Under the pieces are notes generated by a model. That model did not search any database. It was not told the origin of the DNA and saw only the letters and a list, made by a program, of their open reading frames with translations. From the NCBI RefSeq assembly GCF_029320955.1, contig NZ_CP119757.1:1488001-1552000 (forward strand): DNA of 64,000 nt, written 5' to 3'. This stretch comes from Flavobacterium sp. YJ01. GTDB lineage: Bacteria > Bacteroidota > Bacteroidia > Flavobacteriales > Flavobacteriaceae. The position numbers and the translations under genes are program-made. Below are positions 8,540-17,900 of the stretch, one piece after another. The stretch's first letter is position 1. Every line of letters begins with the position of its first letter.

Positions 8540-8980
8540 CACCCGTATTAAGTGAATCTTCTTTTTAATAATTCACATAACAAGCCTCAGATTTGGGAAG
8601 TCTTTGTGGCAGTTTTCTTCATAACAGCATATGACATCCAACTGTCATGCCAATGCTGAAAATTCAAGTAATTTTTTACTATTATTTTATTAAAAAAGTG
8701 TTAACAAATTAGGAATCAGAATTTTAATTCTTTATATTAAGAAACTGACAATAATGACATTAATATTTTTTTAACATTAATTAAGTGTCATTCTGGCATA
8801 ATTATTCTTTTTCAACTCTAATGTTAAAATTTAACGCTGCCTTTTAATGAAACCAGTGCAGATTGGCACTCCAAACGTTGCATTTCCACCCTCCGGCTTG
8901 AATGTCTTTCGTCGCTCATGATTTTGAAATTTAATGATACGCATAAAAAAAACCATCAGGATTCTGATAGGTTTTCTACA
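8540..8980. other. Intergenic stretch with TGACA/TGTCA repeats
   Basis: No gene recognised. Around 8747-8808 there are several short inverted elements (TGACAATAATGACATTAAT, then AAGTGTCATTCTGGCATAA). TGGCAT with a T-rich follow-up hints at a sigma-54 -24 element, but the matching -12 GC is absent, so I do not call a promoter. Confidence 0.4.
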
Positions 8981-9151
8981 TCAAAACTGCTGAAATATGC
9001 CAGGGCAGACAGTCGCAGATTTTCTTTTTCCCGAACTTTTAGACGGCTTCAGCGAAGAGGTGTTTCCTGGCGTGCTTTTGTTGTCATGCTGACGTCTGTT
9101 AGGCTTGCCCGTGGAATCTGCAATTCTTTTCGGTCCAGATTTAAGTGCCAT
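8981..9151 (-). CDS. Small basic hypothetical protein
   Basis: 56 residues from the ATG at 9151; an upstream in-frame start would add 21 hydrophobic residues but reads as A/T-rich spacer. The chain is low in complexity and rich in Lys, Ser, Arg, Pro and Gly (MALKSGPKRIADSTGKPNRR), with no hydrophobic core, so it may be a nucleic-acid-binding tail or disordered protein. Isolated between the CBASS operon and the Mrr-type nuclease. Codon pattern is compatible with coding, but I cannot name a family, and a chance frame remains possible. Confidence 0.45.
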   Translation of the reverse strand: MALKSGPKRIADSTGKPNRRQHDNKSTPGNTSSLKPSKSSGKRKSATVCPGIFQQF

Positions 9152-9367
9152 GCTTTTAAAGTTTAATTGGTTGTACAACACAAAAACAAACAATTTTAAT
9201 ATAAGAAAATACACATAAGAAAACCCTGCTTACAGATCATTTTTTGATCTAAATACAAATGCCAGGTTATTCTCGTGTCTGAAAAGAACCGCAGAGATGG
9301 CTCAAAATTCATATCTTTACTTGTTTTCAAGCAGCATTAACGGCAGACTTATAAAATACTGAGCTAA

Positions 9368-10213
9368 ATGAAAGACCAAAAGGAACTTGACTGGAGAAAA
9401 TACGAATCGGTCACAAAATATATTTATGAAACTCTAGGACAGGAATATCAAATACACATTGAGGGATATGGAAAAGACTGCAAAATAACCGGAAAGTCCG
9501 GAGTGAAGCATCAGATTGACGTATTGACATCTGAAACAGATGACACCGGAACTTATTGGACAGCAATAGAATGCAAATACTGGGATAAAAAAGTTACCAA
9601 AGACACCGTAATGAAGCTCTTGGCCATCATTAATGATACTGAAATAAAACGAGGAATTATAGTATCAAAAAGCGGCTATACCCCCGATGCGCAGCAATTC
9701 GCCAAATACAATAACATCTTAATTGTCCAGCTTAGAGAAGCCGGTGCAAAGGAAAAAAAACGACAGGAGACAGTACACTTTTTTGATCTGGGGATCAACA
9801 TAAAAATAAACATAAGACGCCCCGTAGTCACAAACATTGCCGCACTGGGACTTGATGGTAAAGTAATTGAGCTCAGCGAAAGCCAGCAGTATATTATCTT
9901 TATTAAAAAGGCACAAGGGACCAAAAGCAACCTATTTGATGAAATAATGGCATTCAAAGAATTCCTCAACAATCAGAAACCGTTTGAAACAGCAACTCGA
10001 CTGCATGAGTACAAGACTGCAGATTTGCATCTTCAGGACGGCATCCACAAAATAAAAAGTATTGCCTTTACCGGTTTATTAACAGTTCAGGACCAAAATC
10101 AGAACAGGATTTTCTCGATTGTTGACAAGGTGTGGCTGATAATGGAAAAAATTTTCGAGAAGCAGACATTTATCATTTCTGAAACTGGAATGATTGCCCA
10201 AAATATACGATAA
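9368..10213 (+). CDS. Restriction endonuclease with Mrr-type PD-(D/E)XK nuclease domain
   Basis: 281 residues. The N-terminal part has the Mrr_cat layout: YGKD--ITGKSGVKHQIDVL (about 38-58) with the acidic residue of the core, then AIECKYWDKKV giving the E-x-K pair, and a later helix ending RGIIVSKSGYTPDAQQFA. This fold cuts DNA, often modified DNA. The C-terminal half (about 135-281) is an unassigned domain that may recognise the target. No methyltransferase is adjacent, so it may be a type IV modification-dependent enzyme or a stand-alone defence nuclease. It is the last gene of the defence island and is transcribed away from CBASS. Confidence 0.82.
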   Translation: MKDQKELDWRKYESVTKYIYETLGQEYQIHIEGYGKDCKITGKSGVKHQIDVLTSETDDTGTYWTAIECKYWDKKVTKDTVMKLLAIINDTEIKRGIIVSKSGYTPDAQQFAKYNNILIVQLREAGAKEKKRQETVHFFDLGINIKINIRRPVVTNIAALGLDGKVIELSESQQYIIFIKKAQGTKSNLFDEIMAFKEFLNNQKPFETATRLHEYKTADLHLQDGIHKIKSIAFTGLLTVQDQNQNRIFSIVDKVWLIMEKIFEKQTFIISETGMIAQNIR

Positions 10214-10429
10214 ACAAAATCAGAAGTATTAAACTAAGAAATTTAATGAGATAGCTTTAACATTTAAACTTCAAACTAAAGTCTTTTCGGTTTTAGGTGC
10301 ACATCTAACAGAATGAATACTTTTTTACCAGAGAAATTCATGGTATTTGTAGATATTTGACCAATATAAATTTTGTGACTGAATCATGGCAAATTGCATT
10401 CTGAAAAATAAACAATTCAGTAAATTCAA

Positions 10430-10600
10430 ATCTTAAACTATTTTAGGTTCATATATATTAGACAAAGGCAAAAAATTACAAAAGCCACTAATTCAAGTTT
10501 TATGGCAAAATCGTGGCACTTGCAGTTTTAGGAAACGATAAGCATAGTAAAATTAAGGCCTAAGGAGCTTAGGTTCGAAACTGTATACAAATATTTACAA
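10430..10600 (+). repeat. Diverged intergenic repeat, copy A
   Basis: This non-coding stretch aligns with 43060-43235 in the same orientation. Shared blocks include GCAAAAT-GTGGCAC (10505-10519 against 43137-43151) and TTAG-TTC-AAAC-nnTATAC (10570-10587 against 43200-43219). By eye about two thirds of positions match over about 100 bp. No protein frame is conserved in it. Confidence 0.5.
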
Positions 10601-10630
10601 GGCAATGGCTAAGCTGGAAAAAATTAAAAA

Positions 10631-10657
10631 GCCTGCAGAAATTATATTTCTGCAGGC
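10631..10657. terminator. Bidirectional rho-independent terminator
   Basis: Perfect 12-bp stem (GCCTGCAGAAAT, loop TAT, ATTTCTGCAGGC) flanked by AAAAA on the left and TTTT on the right. On the minus strand it ends the lipoprotein gene at 10697. Confidence 0.85.
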
Positions 10658-10696
10658 TTTTCGAATTAATAATCACCATTTATTTTAATTAAGAAC

Positions 10697-10906
10697 CTAC
10701 TTTGCTGGCGGCGGAGTCATGGTTTTAGAGGTATCGGTCCCAACAGTATCGGCTGGAACCGTACTGATGGTATCAGCCACAACAGCAGAGCTGTCTGCAT
10801 AAGTATCATTGGTTTCAGCAGGAACTGTCTCATTTTTTTTACACGAAATGGAAAGCCCTGCAAGCACCAGCAGAATTGCAAACCCAGATTTAAAATTGAT
10901 TTTCAT
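10697..10906 (-). CDS. Small secreted lipoprotein, Thr/Ala-rich
   Basis: 69 residues. The N-terminus MKINFKSGFAILLVLAGLSI followed by SCKKNE is a type II signal peptide with a lipobox ending at Cys22. The mature part is short, acidic and rich in Thr, Ala, Asp, Val and Pro, with near-repeats of the form ADT-STVPADTVGTDT; no fold is expected. Such tails are common in surface lipoproteins of Flavobacteriaceae. The terminator at 10631-10657 follows. Function unknown. Confidence 0.75.
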   Translation of the reverse strand: MKINFKSGFAILLVLAGLSISCKKNETVPAETNDTYADSSAVVADTISTVPADTVGTDTSKTMTPPPAK

Positions 10907-11042
10907 AACAATATATTTTTTTAGTTTGAAATCCCAAGTTAAAAGAAAACCTGCTTATATTCTTACATAATTTCAGTGTTTTATTACAAAAGTTTATGGT
11001 AAAATCTAAAAATCAGCAAGTTTTTTTTTAAATAGACCGCCA

Positions 11043-11183
11043 TTACACTATTACTGAAACCAGCAGCACGGCAATAAAGAATACTATTGAAATGACCATT
11101 GCATTTATTATAGCTCCTTTTCTCTTCTGTGATTGCTGTGCACGGTCGATAATGTGCTTTTTATTGCTTTTAAATAGTTTCAT
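11043..11183 (-). CDS. Small single-pass membrane protein
   Basis: 46 residues, read directly from the sequence: start ATG at 11183, stop TAA at 11045-11043. The N-terminal half is basic (MKLFKSNKKHIIDRAQQSQK) and the C-terminal half is one hydrophobic helix (AMVISIVFFIAVLLVSVIV) ending right at the stop, giving an inside-positive topology. Such tiny tail-anchored proteins are often missed by annotation. No family recognised; neighbours are other small envelope proteins. Confidence 0.6.
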   Translation of the reverse strand: MKLFKSNKKHIIDRAQQSQKRKGAIINAMVISIVFFIAVLLVSVIV

Positions 11184-11440
11184 TCCGCTGTGATTTTATA
11201 ATTTTAAAGAAAACGTAAAAATACTGCCCCATGATTTAAAAAGCTTACAGCTTTAAAATCAGGTTTTTCATAATTGGAACATCCTGCATTCCTGTTTTAT
11301 AAAATAGCCAGCTGGTAAAGAAAGACCTATTTTTTTTGACAGAATGCTTACATAATTAAAAATCAATAAATTAAATCCTTCCGTATGTGCAGAAAAAGAT
11401 CCTTGTTTCAATGAAAGGCCGCAAATTGAAAACAAAATAT

Positions 11441-11896
11441 TTAATCGGCTCTAAACCTGCTGTTTCTGCAGAGCATCAGAACAAGTGTCACCACAATGCA
11501 CGAGGCGCTTCCTTCAAATAAAAGGCAAAGGATATAGATGGGAACCGAAGGTTCCGCTCCGAACATAAAGGTCTGGGACAAGGATTCAACGTAATGGTCA
11601 CCTCCCCGGGCATAACTGTACATCATAAGTGCAGCAAGACTAAGCACTACGCCTATAAACGAAGTAATCATGGCTGATACCGCATTAAAAAGAAAATTAT
11701 TCTGTCCTTGGGAAAGGTTAATGTTTAAAATCCTGTTTACGCCGTAAAATATAAAAAACACATTCAATAAACGCAGATAAAATACATGGGAGAGATTCAA
11801 AAACTCCATGAGTAAAAAGAAAAACGCAACTCCTGCAAAAATGATCAGGCCGCCGCTTAATTCCTTAGGAACAGTGGATGAGTATGTTGTTTTCAT
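11441..11896 (-). CDS. Hypothetical four-helix integral membrane protein
   Basis: 151 residues with about four hydrophobic segments: residues 15-35, 38-58 (region around YLRLLNVFFIFYGV), 72-92 (AMITSFIGVVLSLAALM) and 115-145. A loop of about 25 polar residues with a GGDHYVES stretch lies between segments 3 and 4. No catalytic motif and no family recognised. It stands alone with its own promoter region in the AT-rich gap upstream. Confidence 0.65.
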   Translation of the reverse strand: MKTTYSSTVPKELSGGLIIFAGVAFFFLLMEFLNLSHVFYLRLLNVFFIFYGVNRILNINLSQGQNNFLFNAVSAMITSFIGVVLSLAALMMYSYARGGDHYVESLSQTFMFGAEPSVPIYILCLLFEGSASCIVVTLVLMLCRNSRFRAD

Positions 11897-12118
11897 AATA
11901 ATTAAATTTTATTCGTATAAACTTCAAATTTAACACAGCTTTTCCCCGCTGCGTTATAAAATTAAAATACAGCTCTTACAAAATACACAGCACTAAATCA
12001 CTGATAATCCAATAATTGCACTTGAAATAAATACAATACTAAAATAAAAAAAATGAAAGAATTGCAGTTTTCTGATTTTCTTTGATGCGCATAAAGTTTA
12101 TAGCACACGTCCGCCGAC

Positions 12119-12240
12119 AAAAAAAGCCCCTCAAAATTCAAGGAGCTTTCTGACAGCCGGCGGGTGCCTGAAATGGTATGCGGTAACTAACTAAATCATT
12201 GTACAGAACCTTCAGACGAACCCCGCCGGTCCCCTGTTTT
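12119..12240 (-). ncRNA. Candidate structured small RNA, possibly a 6S-type RNA, with its own terminator
   Basis: On the minus strand this segment forms a closing helix of 8 perfect base pairs (12222-12229 with 12157-12164), enclosing a long imperfect hairpin with a central bubble. After it comes a terminator hairpin (12141-12148 with 12124-12131) and a run of T at 12125-12119. The layout, long hairpin with open bubble plus terminator and about 120 nt length, is that of a 6S RNA, for which a Flavobacteria-specific family exists. There is no protein frame across it. The orientation is set by the terminator. Family identity is inference. Confidence 0.45.
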
Positions 12241-12619
12241 TTTTCTGACTGATTAAATTGCTGTTTACCTTTACCAGTATATAGCAAATTTACCAAAACC
12301 TAAGGCAGATCACTTACAGTATATCCTTTTAGAATTACATCTTTTTAAGGCTTAAGCCCATTCTTTTGACAATTTGATTTAATCATTCTCCGGATCTGGC
12401 GGCGTACAAATGGTATTTATACGTCCTTTAAAAAAAAAAGCAGCACGCTTTGGCCTTAACGATATAAAACCAAATCATTCTGGCAAAAAAGTACAGGCAA
12501 ATACGGGCAAAGGGCTGGGCTCCAGAATAGTGAAAACCCTGATCGAAAACAGAAGCCCGGCGGGCTGTAAAAGCAATGCCGGCCTTGTCTGATATATGAT
12601 TTTGGATTATTTTTGCAGC

Positions 12620-12868
12620 ATGAATTACGAAGATATAAAAAGACATTTTGAAGCGTTTCCTCCTCCCCTTGAGGTGGAATGGAAGCCCTGGGCAAAGATT
12701 ACAGATACGCAGCTTTTTTTGAAGAGCTGCTACATCGGCATCCGTAATTTCAACGGTCCTGTAGAGAGATGCCCGGCCTGGTGGCATCTCAAGGATTTTT
12801 ACCTGCACATCAAACGCACCATGCCCAATCAGGGAATTACTGAAAAAGAAACTGCCCCTGAAGAATAA
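12620..12868 (+). CDS. DUF6965 family small protein
   Basis: 82 residues from the ATG at 12620; an in-frame ATG at 12596 would add eight hydrophobic residues less like the family start. The conserved core reads PPPLEVEWKPWAKITDTQLF, then a Cys-containing stretch (KSCYIGI) and PAWWHLKDFYLHIK. This is a small Bacteroidota family of unknown function, which I recall as DUF6965. No signal peptide or membrane helix. Convergent with the broken response regulator gene. Confidence 0.7.
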   Translation: MNYEDIKRHFEAFPPPLEVEWKPWAKITDTQLFLKSCYIGIRNFNGPVERCPAWWHLKDFYLHIKRTMPNQGITEKETAPEE

Positions 12869-12940
12869 AGCCCTGTCCTGTAAGATCTTGTATGATTAAA
12901 AATCCGCAAGCATTCAGATCCCTCATCATTATTTTTATCT

Positions 12941-13389
12941 TTAGCAGGCTGGAAGTTTTTTTTCCATCTCTTTTCTTAAGCTCTTAAGGTCCCTGTCCAA
13001 AATCCCTTTTAAAAGATCTTTCAATTCCATAAAGGTAGGCGGTTTTACGGCATAATAATCCGCCCCTAGATTATAGGCGGTCCGGATATGCATCGCACTG
13101 CTGCTGGTGGATATCATGATAATCTTTATATTTTTGAAATCGCTACCGCCGTTTCGAATTTCTTTAAGGCATTCAAATCCGTTTTTCGGGGCATATTGAT
13201 ATCCAGAAATATCGTTTCAGGAAGATGCTTCGCCTTTTCAAGGGTTTCCAGCAGTTCGCAGCCGTCTGCCGTCTGCACTACCAAAATGGGCAGGTTTAAT
13301 TCTTCGACTGCATCAGCAAACAGCAGTCTGTCATCTTCGTCATCTTCAGCCAGATAAATAATCTTCTCCCAATTCTGCTTTTGTGACAT
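12941..13389 (-). pseudogene. Single-domain response regulator split by one frameshift
   Basis: The first part (start ATG at 13389) is a receiver domain: acidic pocket EDDEDDR at 15-21 and phosphorylation site Asp63 in FLDINMP. After RK the frame ends early, at 13126. In the adjacent frame the reading continues without stops as NGFECLKEIR, IIMISTSSS, ADYYAVKPP and on to a TAA at 12943-12941. That supplies the missing Thr/Ser (STSSS) and the Lys of KPP. Adding one A to the A5 tract (plus-strand T run 13182-13186) restores a receiver domain of about 149 residues. It may be a pseudogene, a homopolymer sequencing error, or phase-variable. The tract is not a canonical -1 slippery heptamer in this frame. 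Confidence 0.85.
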
Positions 13390-13708
13390 AGTTTTAAATT
13401 TATATTGCGGCAGGTAAAAATAGATCTGAAAGCCGCAGTGGTTAAAAAAACTTAGGTCTTAGACTATTGAAAATAGAATTACATTTTTTGGTGGTAACTG
13501 TAAAGATAATTCTTTTTTTCTAAAAGAAAAAACTTTCAAAAAAATGATGATTTCTGTGGGCTGAAATGCCTGTTTGGAAAAATCAAAATATGCTGGCGGC
13601 GCTGGTTTAAAAAAATCCAAAATAAATACCTGCCGTAAATTCTGAATAAAGTCTTTCTGCTTAATTGCAGCATAATCCAGACCGCCCGTAAAATCAGTGT
13701 TTTGATTT

Positions 13709-13738
13709 TTTGTTATTATTTAGAACATAATATTTTTA
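13709..13738 (+). promoter_or_regulatory. Probable promoter of the dinB-dnaE2-alkB cassette
   Basis: TTTG (13709-13712), 18 bp, then TATTTTTA (13731-13738), one base away from the TAnnTTTG consensus, about 50 bp before dinB. No LexA-like palindrome is evident between it and the gene. The rest of the gap 13390-13788 shows nothing recognisable. Confidence 0.5.
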
Positions 13739-13788
13739 AAAATTGTTACCATCTGTGCTAATTTTGACAGGTATAAATGATAAAGATT

Positions 13789-14970
13789 ATGAACCGGGCT
13801 ATTGTACACATTGACATGAACACCTTTTTCGTCTCCTGCGAAAGGCTTACCAATTCAGAGCTTAAAGGGATTCCGCTGATTATCGGCGGGGGCGAGCGCG
13901 GCGTTGTGGCTTCCTGCTCCTATGAGGCGCGCCGTTTCGGGGTGCGTTCGGCAATGCCCATCCAGATGGCGCTCAGGCTTTGTCCTCAGGCCAAGGTTAT
14001 GAAAGGCGATATGGAACTCTATTCAAGGCTCTCCCATGACGTTACCGAAATCATTCAGGAGAAAGCCCCTGTGGTGGAAAAGGCCTCTATTGATGAATTT
14101 TATCTTGACATCACCGGAATGGATAAATTCTACGGAAGCTACAAGTGGACCGATGAGCTGGCGCAGCGCATCACAAAGGAAACCGGCCTTCCCCTCACCT
14201 TTGCCCTTTCCATCAATAAAACGGTATCGAAGATCGGAACAGGTGAAGGAAAACAGAAACAGAACCTGGAGATCCCGGAGCATCTGGTGCAGTCTTTTTT
14301 AAACCCGCTCTCAGTTCGGAAAATACCGATGGTGGGCGATAAAACCTTCCAGCTCTTATCCCGAATCGGCATACGCACCATTAAGACCCTTTCTGAAATG
14401 CCAGCCGAAGCGCTCCAGCGCATGATCGGCCAGAACGGCATTGAACTCTGGAAAAAAGCCAATGGCATTGACAACAACCCCGTGGAACCGTATACCGAAA
14501 GAAAGTCGATTTCCACCGAGCATACTTTTTCACAGGATACAATCGACATCGACAAGCTTGGAAGGGTTATCCTGGGTATGGTCGAGAAGCTTTCGTATCA
14601 GCTGCGCTCCGAGCAGTGGCTCACCTCAACGGTTACGGTCAAGATCCGGTATGCCAACTTTGATACAGAAACCAAGCAGTGCAGGGTGCAGTACACTTCG
14701 GCTGACCATCTGCTGACCCAGACCGCAATGGATCTTTTTGACAAACTCTACCAGCGCCGGATGCGCCTGCGCCTGATTGGGGTGCGTTTCAGCGGACTGG
14801 TGCGGGGAACCTATCAGATTGACCTGTTTAACGATACCCAGGAAATGCTGGCGCTCTACCAGGCTATGGACCGGATGAAAAACCGTTACGGTTTTGATGC
14901 GGTGATGCGCTGCGCCGGTGCTTCCTTTAAGCCGAATACCAAAGACGAAATCTTAAAACGTAAAAAATAA
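13789..14970 (+). CDS. dinB: Y-family DNA polymerase (DinB/ImuB-like, Pol IV type)
   Basis: 393 residues from the ATG at 13789; a second start at 13777 would add four residues. Family motifs: AIVHIDMNTFFVSCE near the N-terminus (metal-binding Asp, with Phe as steric gate), SYEARRFGVRSAMP, and SIDEFYLDITG with the catalytic Asp-Glu pair. The helix-hairpin-helix thumb and little-finger region follow (KIPMVGDKTFQLL, and the C-terminal beta-strands). Because the acidic residues are present it should be catalytically active, unlike true ImuB. Only 3 bp separate it from dnaE2, so they are one operon with alkB behind. Expected role: translesion synthesis under DNA damage. Confidence 0.92.
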   Translation: MNRAIVHIDMNTFFVSCERLTNSELKGIPLIIGGGERGVVASCSYEARRFGVRSAMPIQMALRLCPQAKVMKGDMELYSRLSHDVTEIIQEKAPVVEKASIDEFYLDITGMDKFYGSYKWTDELAQRITKETGLPLTFALSINKTVSKIGTGEGKQKQNLEIPEHLVQSFLNPLSVRKIPMVGDKTFQLLSRIGIRTIKTLSEMPAEALQRMIGQNGIELWKKANGIDNNPVEPYTERKSISTEHTFSQDTIDIDKLGRVILGMVEKLSYQLRSEQWLTSTVTVKIRYANFDTETKQCRVQYTSADHLLTQTAMDLFDKLYQRRMRLRLIGVRFSGLVRGTYQIDLFNDTQEMLALYQAMDRMKNRYGFDAVMRCAGASFKPNTKDEILKRKK

Positions 14971-14973
14971 ATC

Positions 14974-17900
14974 ATGTATCTCAACTGCCATTCCTTCCAC
15001 TCCCTGCGTTATGGCACCATACCGCTTGAAGAGCTGATATCCAAGGCAGCCGCCTTGGGTGTCAGGGCTATGGCACTCACTGATATTAATACCGTAACAG
15101 GGATATATGATTTCATAAAAGGATGCCAGGCTGCAGGTATCAAGCCTATTGTCGGAATAGAATTCCGGTCAGAGCATCAGCTTCGCTATATCGGGCTGGC
15201 AAAAAATGCGGCGGGCCTTGCTGAGATGAACCGCTTTCTGACCCGGCATAATTTTGAGAATGCCCCGCTTACTTTGTCCGCTCCGGACTTTGAAAATGTT
15301 TTTGTGATTTATCCTCTGGAGAATGTGCCCGCAGTTTTAAAAGAACATGAGTTTATCGGGATTCGTCCTGAACAGACCCCTGTACTGATTCTCAGTGACT
15401 GGAAGAACCAAATAGACAAGATGGTCGTGCTCCAGCCTGTTACCTTCCGCACCAAAACGGAATACAAGCTGCACAAGATACTGCGGGCCGTCGACCTGAA
15501 TGTAATTCTTTCACGACTCGGCAATCCCGATTACTGCAGGAAAACAGAAGTGATGGTGGATCTGGGCAGGATCCTGAAATGTTATGAAGGATACCCGCAG
15601 ATCATTTCCAATACGGAAATGATTATTGAGCAGTGCAATTTTGAATTTGATTTCAAAACGCCGAAAAACAAGAAATACTACACCAATAACAAAAAGGATG
15701 ACTTGCAGCTTCTGACCACCCTTGCCCAGAAGGGGCTCGAATGGCGCTATGGAAAAAATAATGCAGAAGCAAAATCAAGAATGTTCCGAGAGCTCAAGGT
15801 AATTGACCAGCTGGAATTCAGCGGCTATTTTTTAATCACCTGGGATATCATCCGATTCAGCAATTCTCAGAGGTTTCTGCACATTGGGCGTGGCAGCGGC
15901 GCCAACAGCATCATCGCCTACTGCCTTGGGATTACCGATATATGTCCTTTGGAACTGGATCTGTATTTTGAGCGTTTTTTGAACCTGAACCGCAAAAGTC
16001 CTCCCGATTTTGACATTGACTGGAGCTGGAAGGAACGTGACATAATTCTGGAATACATTTTCTCGCGTTACGGATATGACCATGTGGCATTCTGCGGCAC
16101 CAATGTAGAATTCAAATATCGTTCTATTTTTCGCGAGGTAGGCAAGGTTTTTGGGCTTCCTAAGGAAGAACTCGATGCGCTTGCCAAAAACCCGATGACC
16201 CTGCATCCGGCAAACGAAGTCGTCCGTGAAGTGCAGCAGTACGGCATGATGCTGGAGAAATATCCCAACCAGAGAAGCATGCATTCCTGCGGCATCCTGA
16301 TTTCCGAAGAGCCCATCACCAACTATTCCGTGCTGGAAATGCCTCCAAAGGGGTTTCCCATCGTGCTTTTTGACATGCATACCGCCGAAGATATCGGGCT
16401 TGAAAAGTTTGATATCCTGAGCCAGCGCGGGATCGGCCATATTGATGACAGCGTAAAACTGATTGAGAAAAACCGAGGCATAAGGCTCAACATCCGTGAC
16501 ACCTCGATTTCAAAAGATGAAGCCAGCTGCAACAGCTTTCTTTCAATGGGAAAAACCATAGGCTGTTTTTATATCGAGAGCCCTGCCATGAGAGGGCTGC
16601 TGCGGCGTCTGAAATGTGACAATTATAAAACCCTTGTGGCAGCCTCCTCCATCATACGCCCGGGGGTCGCGCAATCGGGAATGATGAAGGAATATATCTT
16701 CAGGCACAATCATCCCGACAGGTTTGAATACTTCCATCCGGTGTTCGAGCAGCAGCTCGGGGAAACCTACGGCATTATGGTATATCAGGAAGATGTCATT
16801 AAAATTGCCCTGCATTACGGCGGGCTTCCTGCAGCCGACGGGGACATTCTGCGCCGTGCCATGTCTGGAAAAGGACGCTCCAAAGCCGCATTGCAGAAAG
16901 TAAAAGACAATTTTTTTGCATCCTGCGCGGCCCAGGGGCACCCCTTGGCGCTCAGCCAGGAAATATACCGCCAGATCGAGTCCTTTGCCGGATATTCGTT
17001 CTGCAAGGCACACTCAGCCTCCTATGCCGTGGAAAGCTACCAGAGCCTGTATCTGAAAGTGCATTATCCAATCGAATTTATGGTGGCGGTAATCAACAAT
17101 CAGGGTGGTTTCTACCGAACCGAAGTGTATGTCCACGAAGCGAAGATGTCAGGGGCGGCAGTGCACAATCCCTGCGTGAACAAAAGCCAGTTGGAAACCA
17201 CTTTGTATGGTTCCGATGTCTATCTGGGGTTCATGCACCTGCAGAGCCTTGAATCCAAAACAGCTGTTTTGATCCAGCAGGAACGGGAAAAAAATGGGCT
17301 TTACAAGTCACTGGAGGATTTTATCAACCGCATACCCATTGGAATTGAAGCCATACAGATTCTGATTTTCATCGGCGCATTCCGGTTCACCGGGAAAACA
17401 AAAAACCAGCTGCTGGTCATTGCCCGTCTAATTCTGGTAAACTTCAAGCCCGAGAACCGCGCACCGATGCTGCTTCATGAGCCTGTAAAGGAATTTGTAC
17501 TGCCGCAGCTGGAACGCTCCCCTTTTGAAGATGCCTTTGATGAGATTGAACTGCTGGGCTTTCCGGTCTCCTGTTCCCCTTTTGATCTGCTTCAGACTCC
17601 TTTCAGGGGAAGTGTCATGGCAAAAGACCTTTTGGACCATCATAAAAAACAGGTCCGAATGCTGGCTTATCTGATCTCCCGCAAGCATGTGCCCACAAAG
17701 ATGGGCGCTATGTATTTCGGCACCTGGATAGATGCTGAAGGGCAGCTTTTTGATACGGCGCATTTTACCGACAGCCTGGCCATGTATCCTTTTCAGGGAG
17801 GAGGATGCTACCTGCTGCTGGGCAGTGTGGAAGTGGATTACCATTTCCCCACCATAACGGTTACCAAGATGGCTAAAATGCCCTTTATACCAGATCCGCG

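Noticed and set aside
8747..8825. Sigma-54 promoter
   Set aside because: TGGCA is present but the -12 GC element is missing at the needed distance.
12410..12592. 60-codon plus-strand frame with GLGSRIVKTL, reminiscent of the scrap at 4969-5085
   Set aside because: The resemblance covers under 15 residues, the start is in an A-rich run, and opposite-strand frames overlap it; not enough for a gene or homology claim.
13182..13192. Programmed -1 frameshift in the broken response regulator
   Set aside because: The codons CGA AAA ACG do not form an X-XXY-YYZ slippery heptamer and no downstream pseudoknot is obvious; a deletion is simpler.
15832..17013. Long minus-strand frames (about 156 and 202 codons) opposite dnaE2
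   Set aside because: Frames opposite GC-rich coding sequence are often open by chance; DnaE motifs lie on the plus strand.
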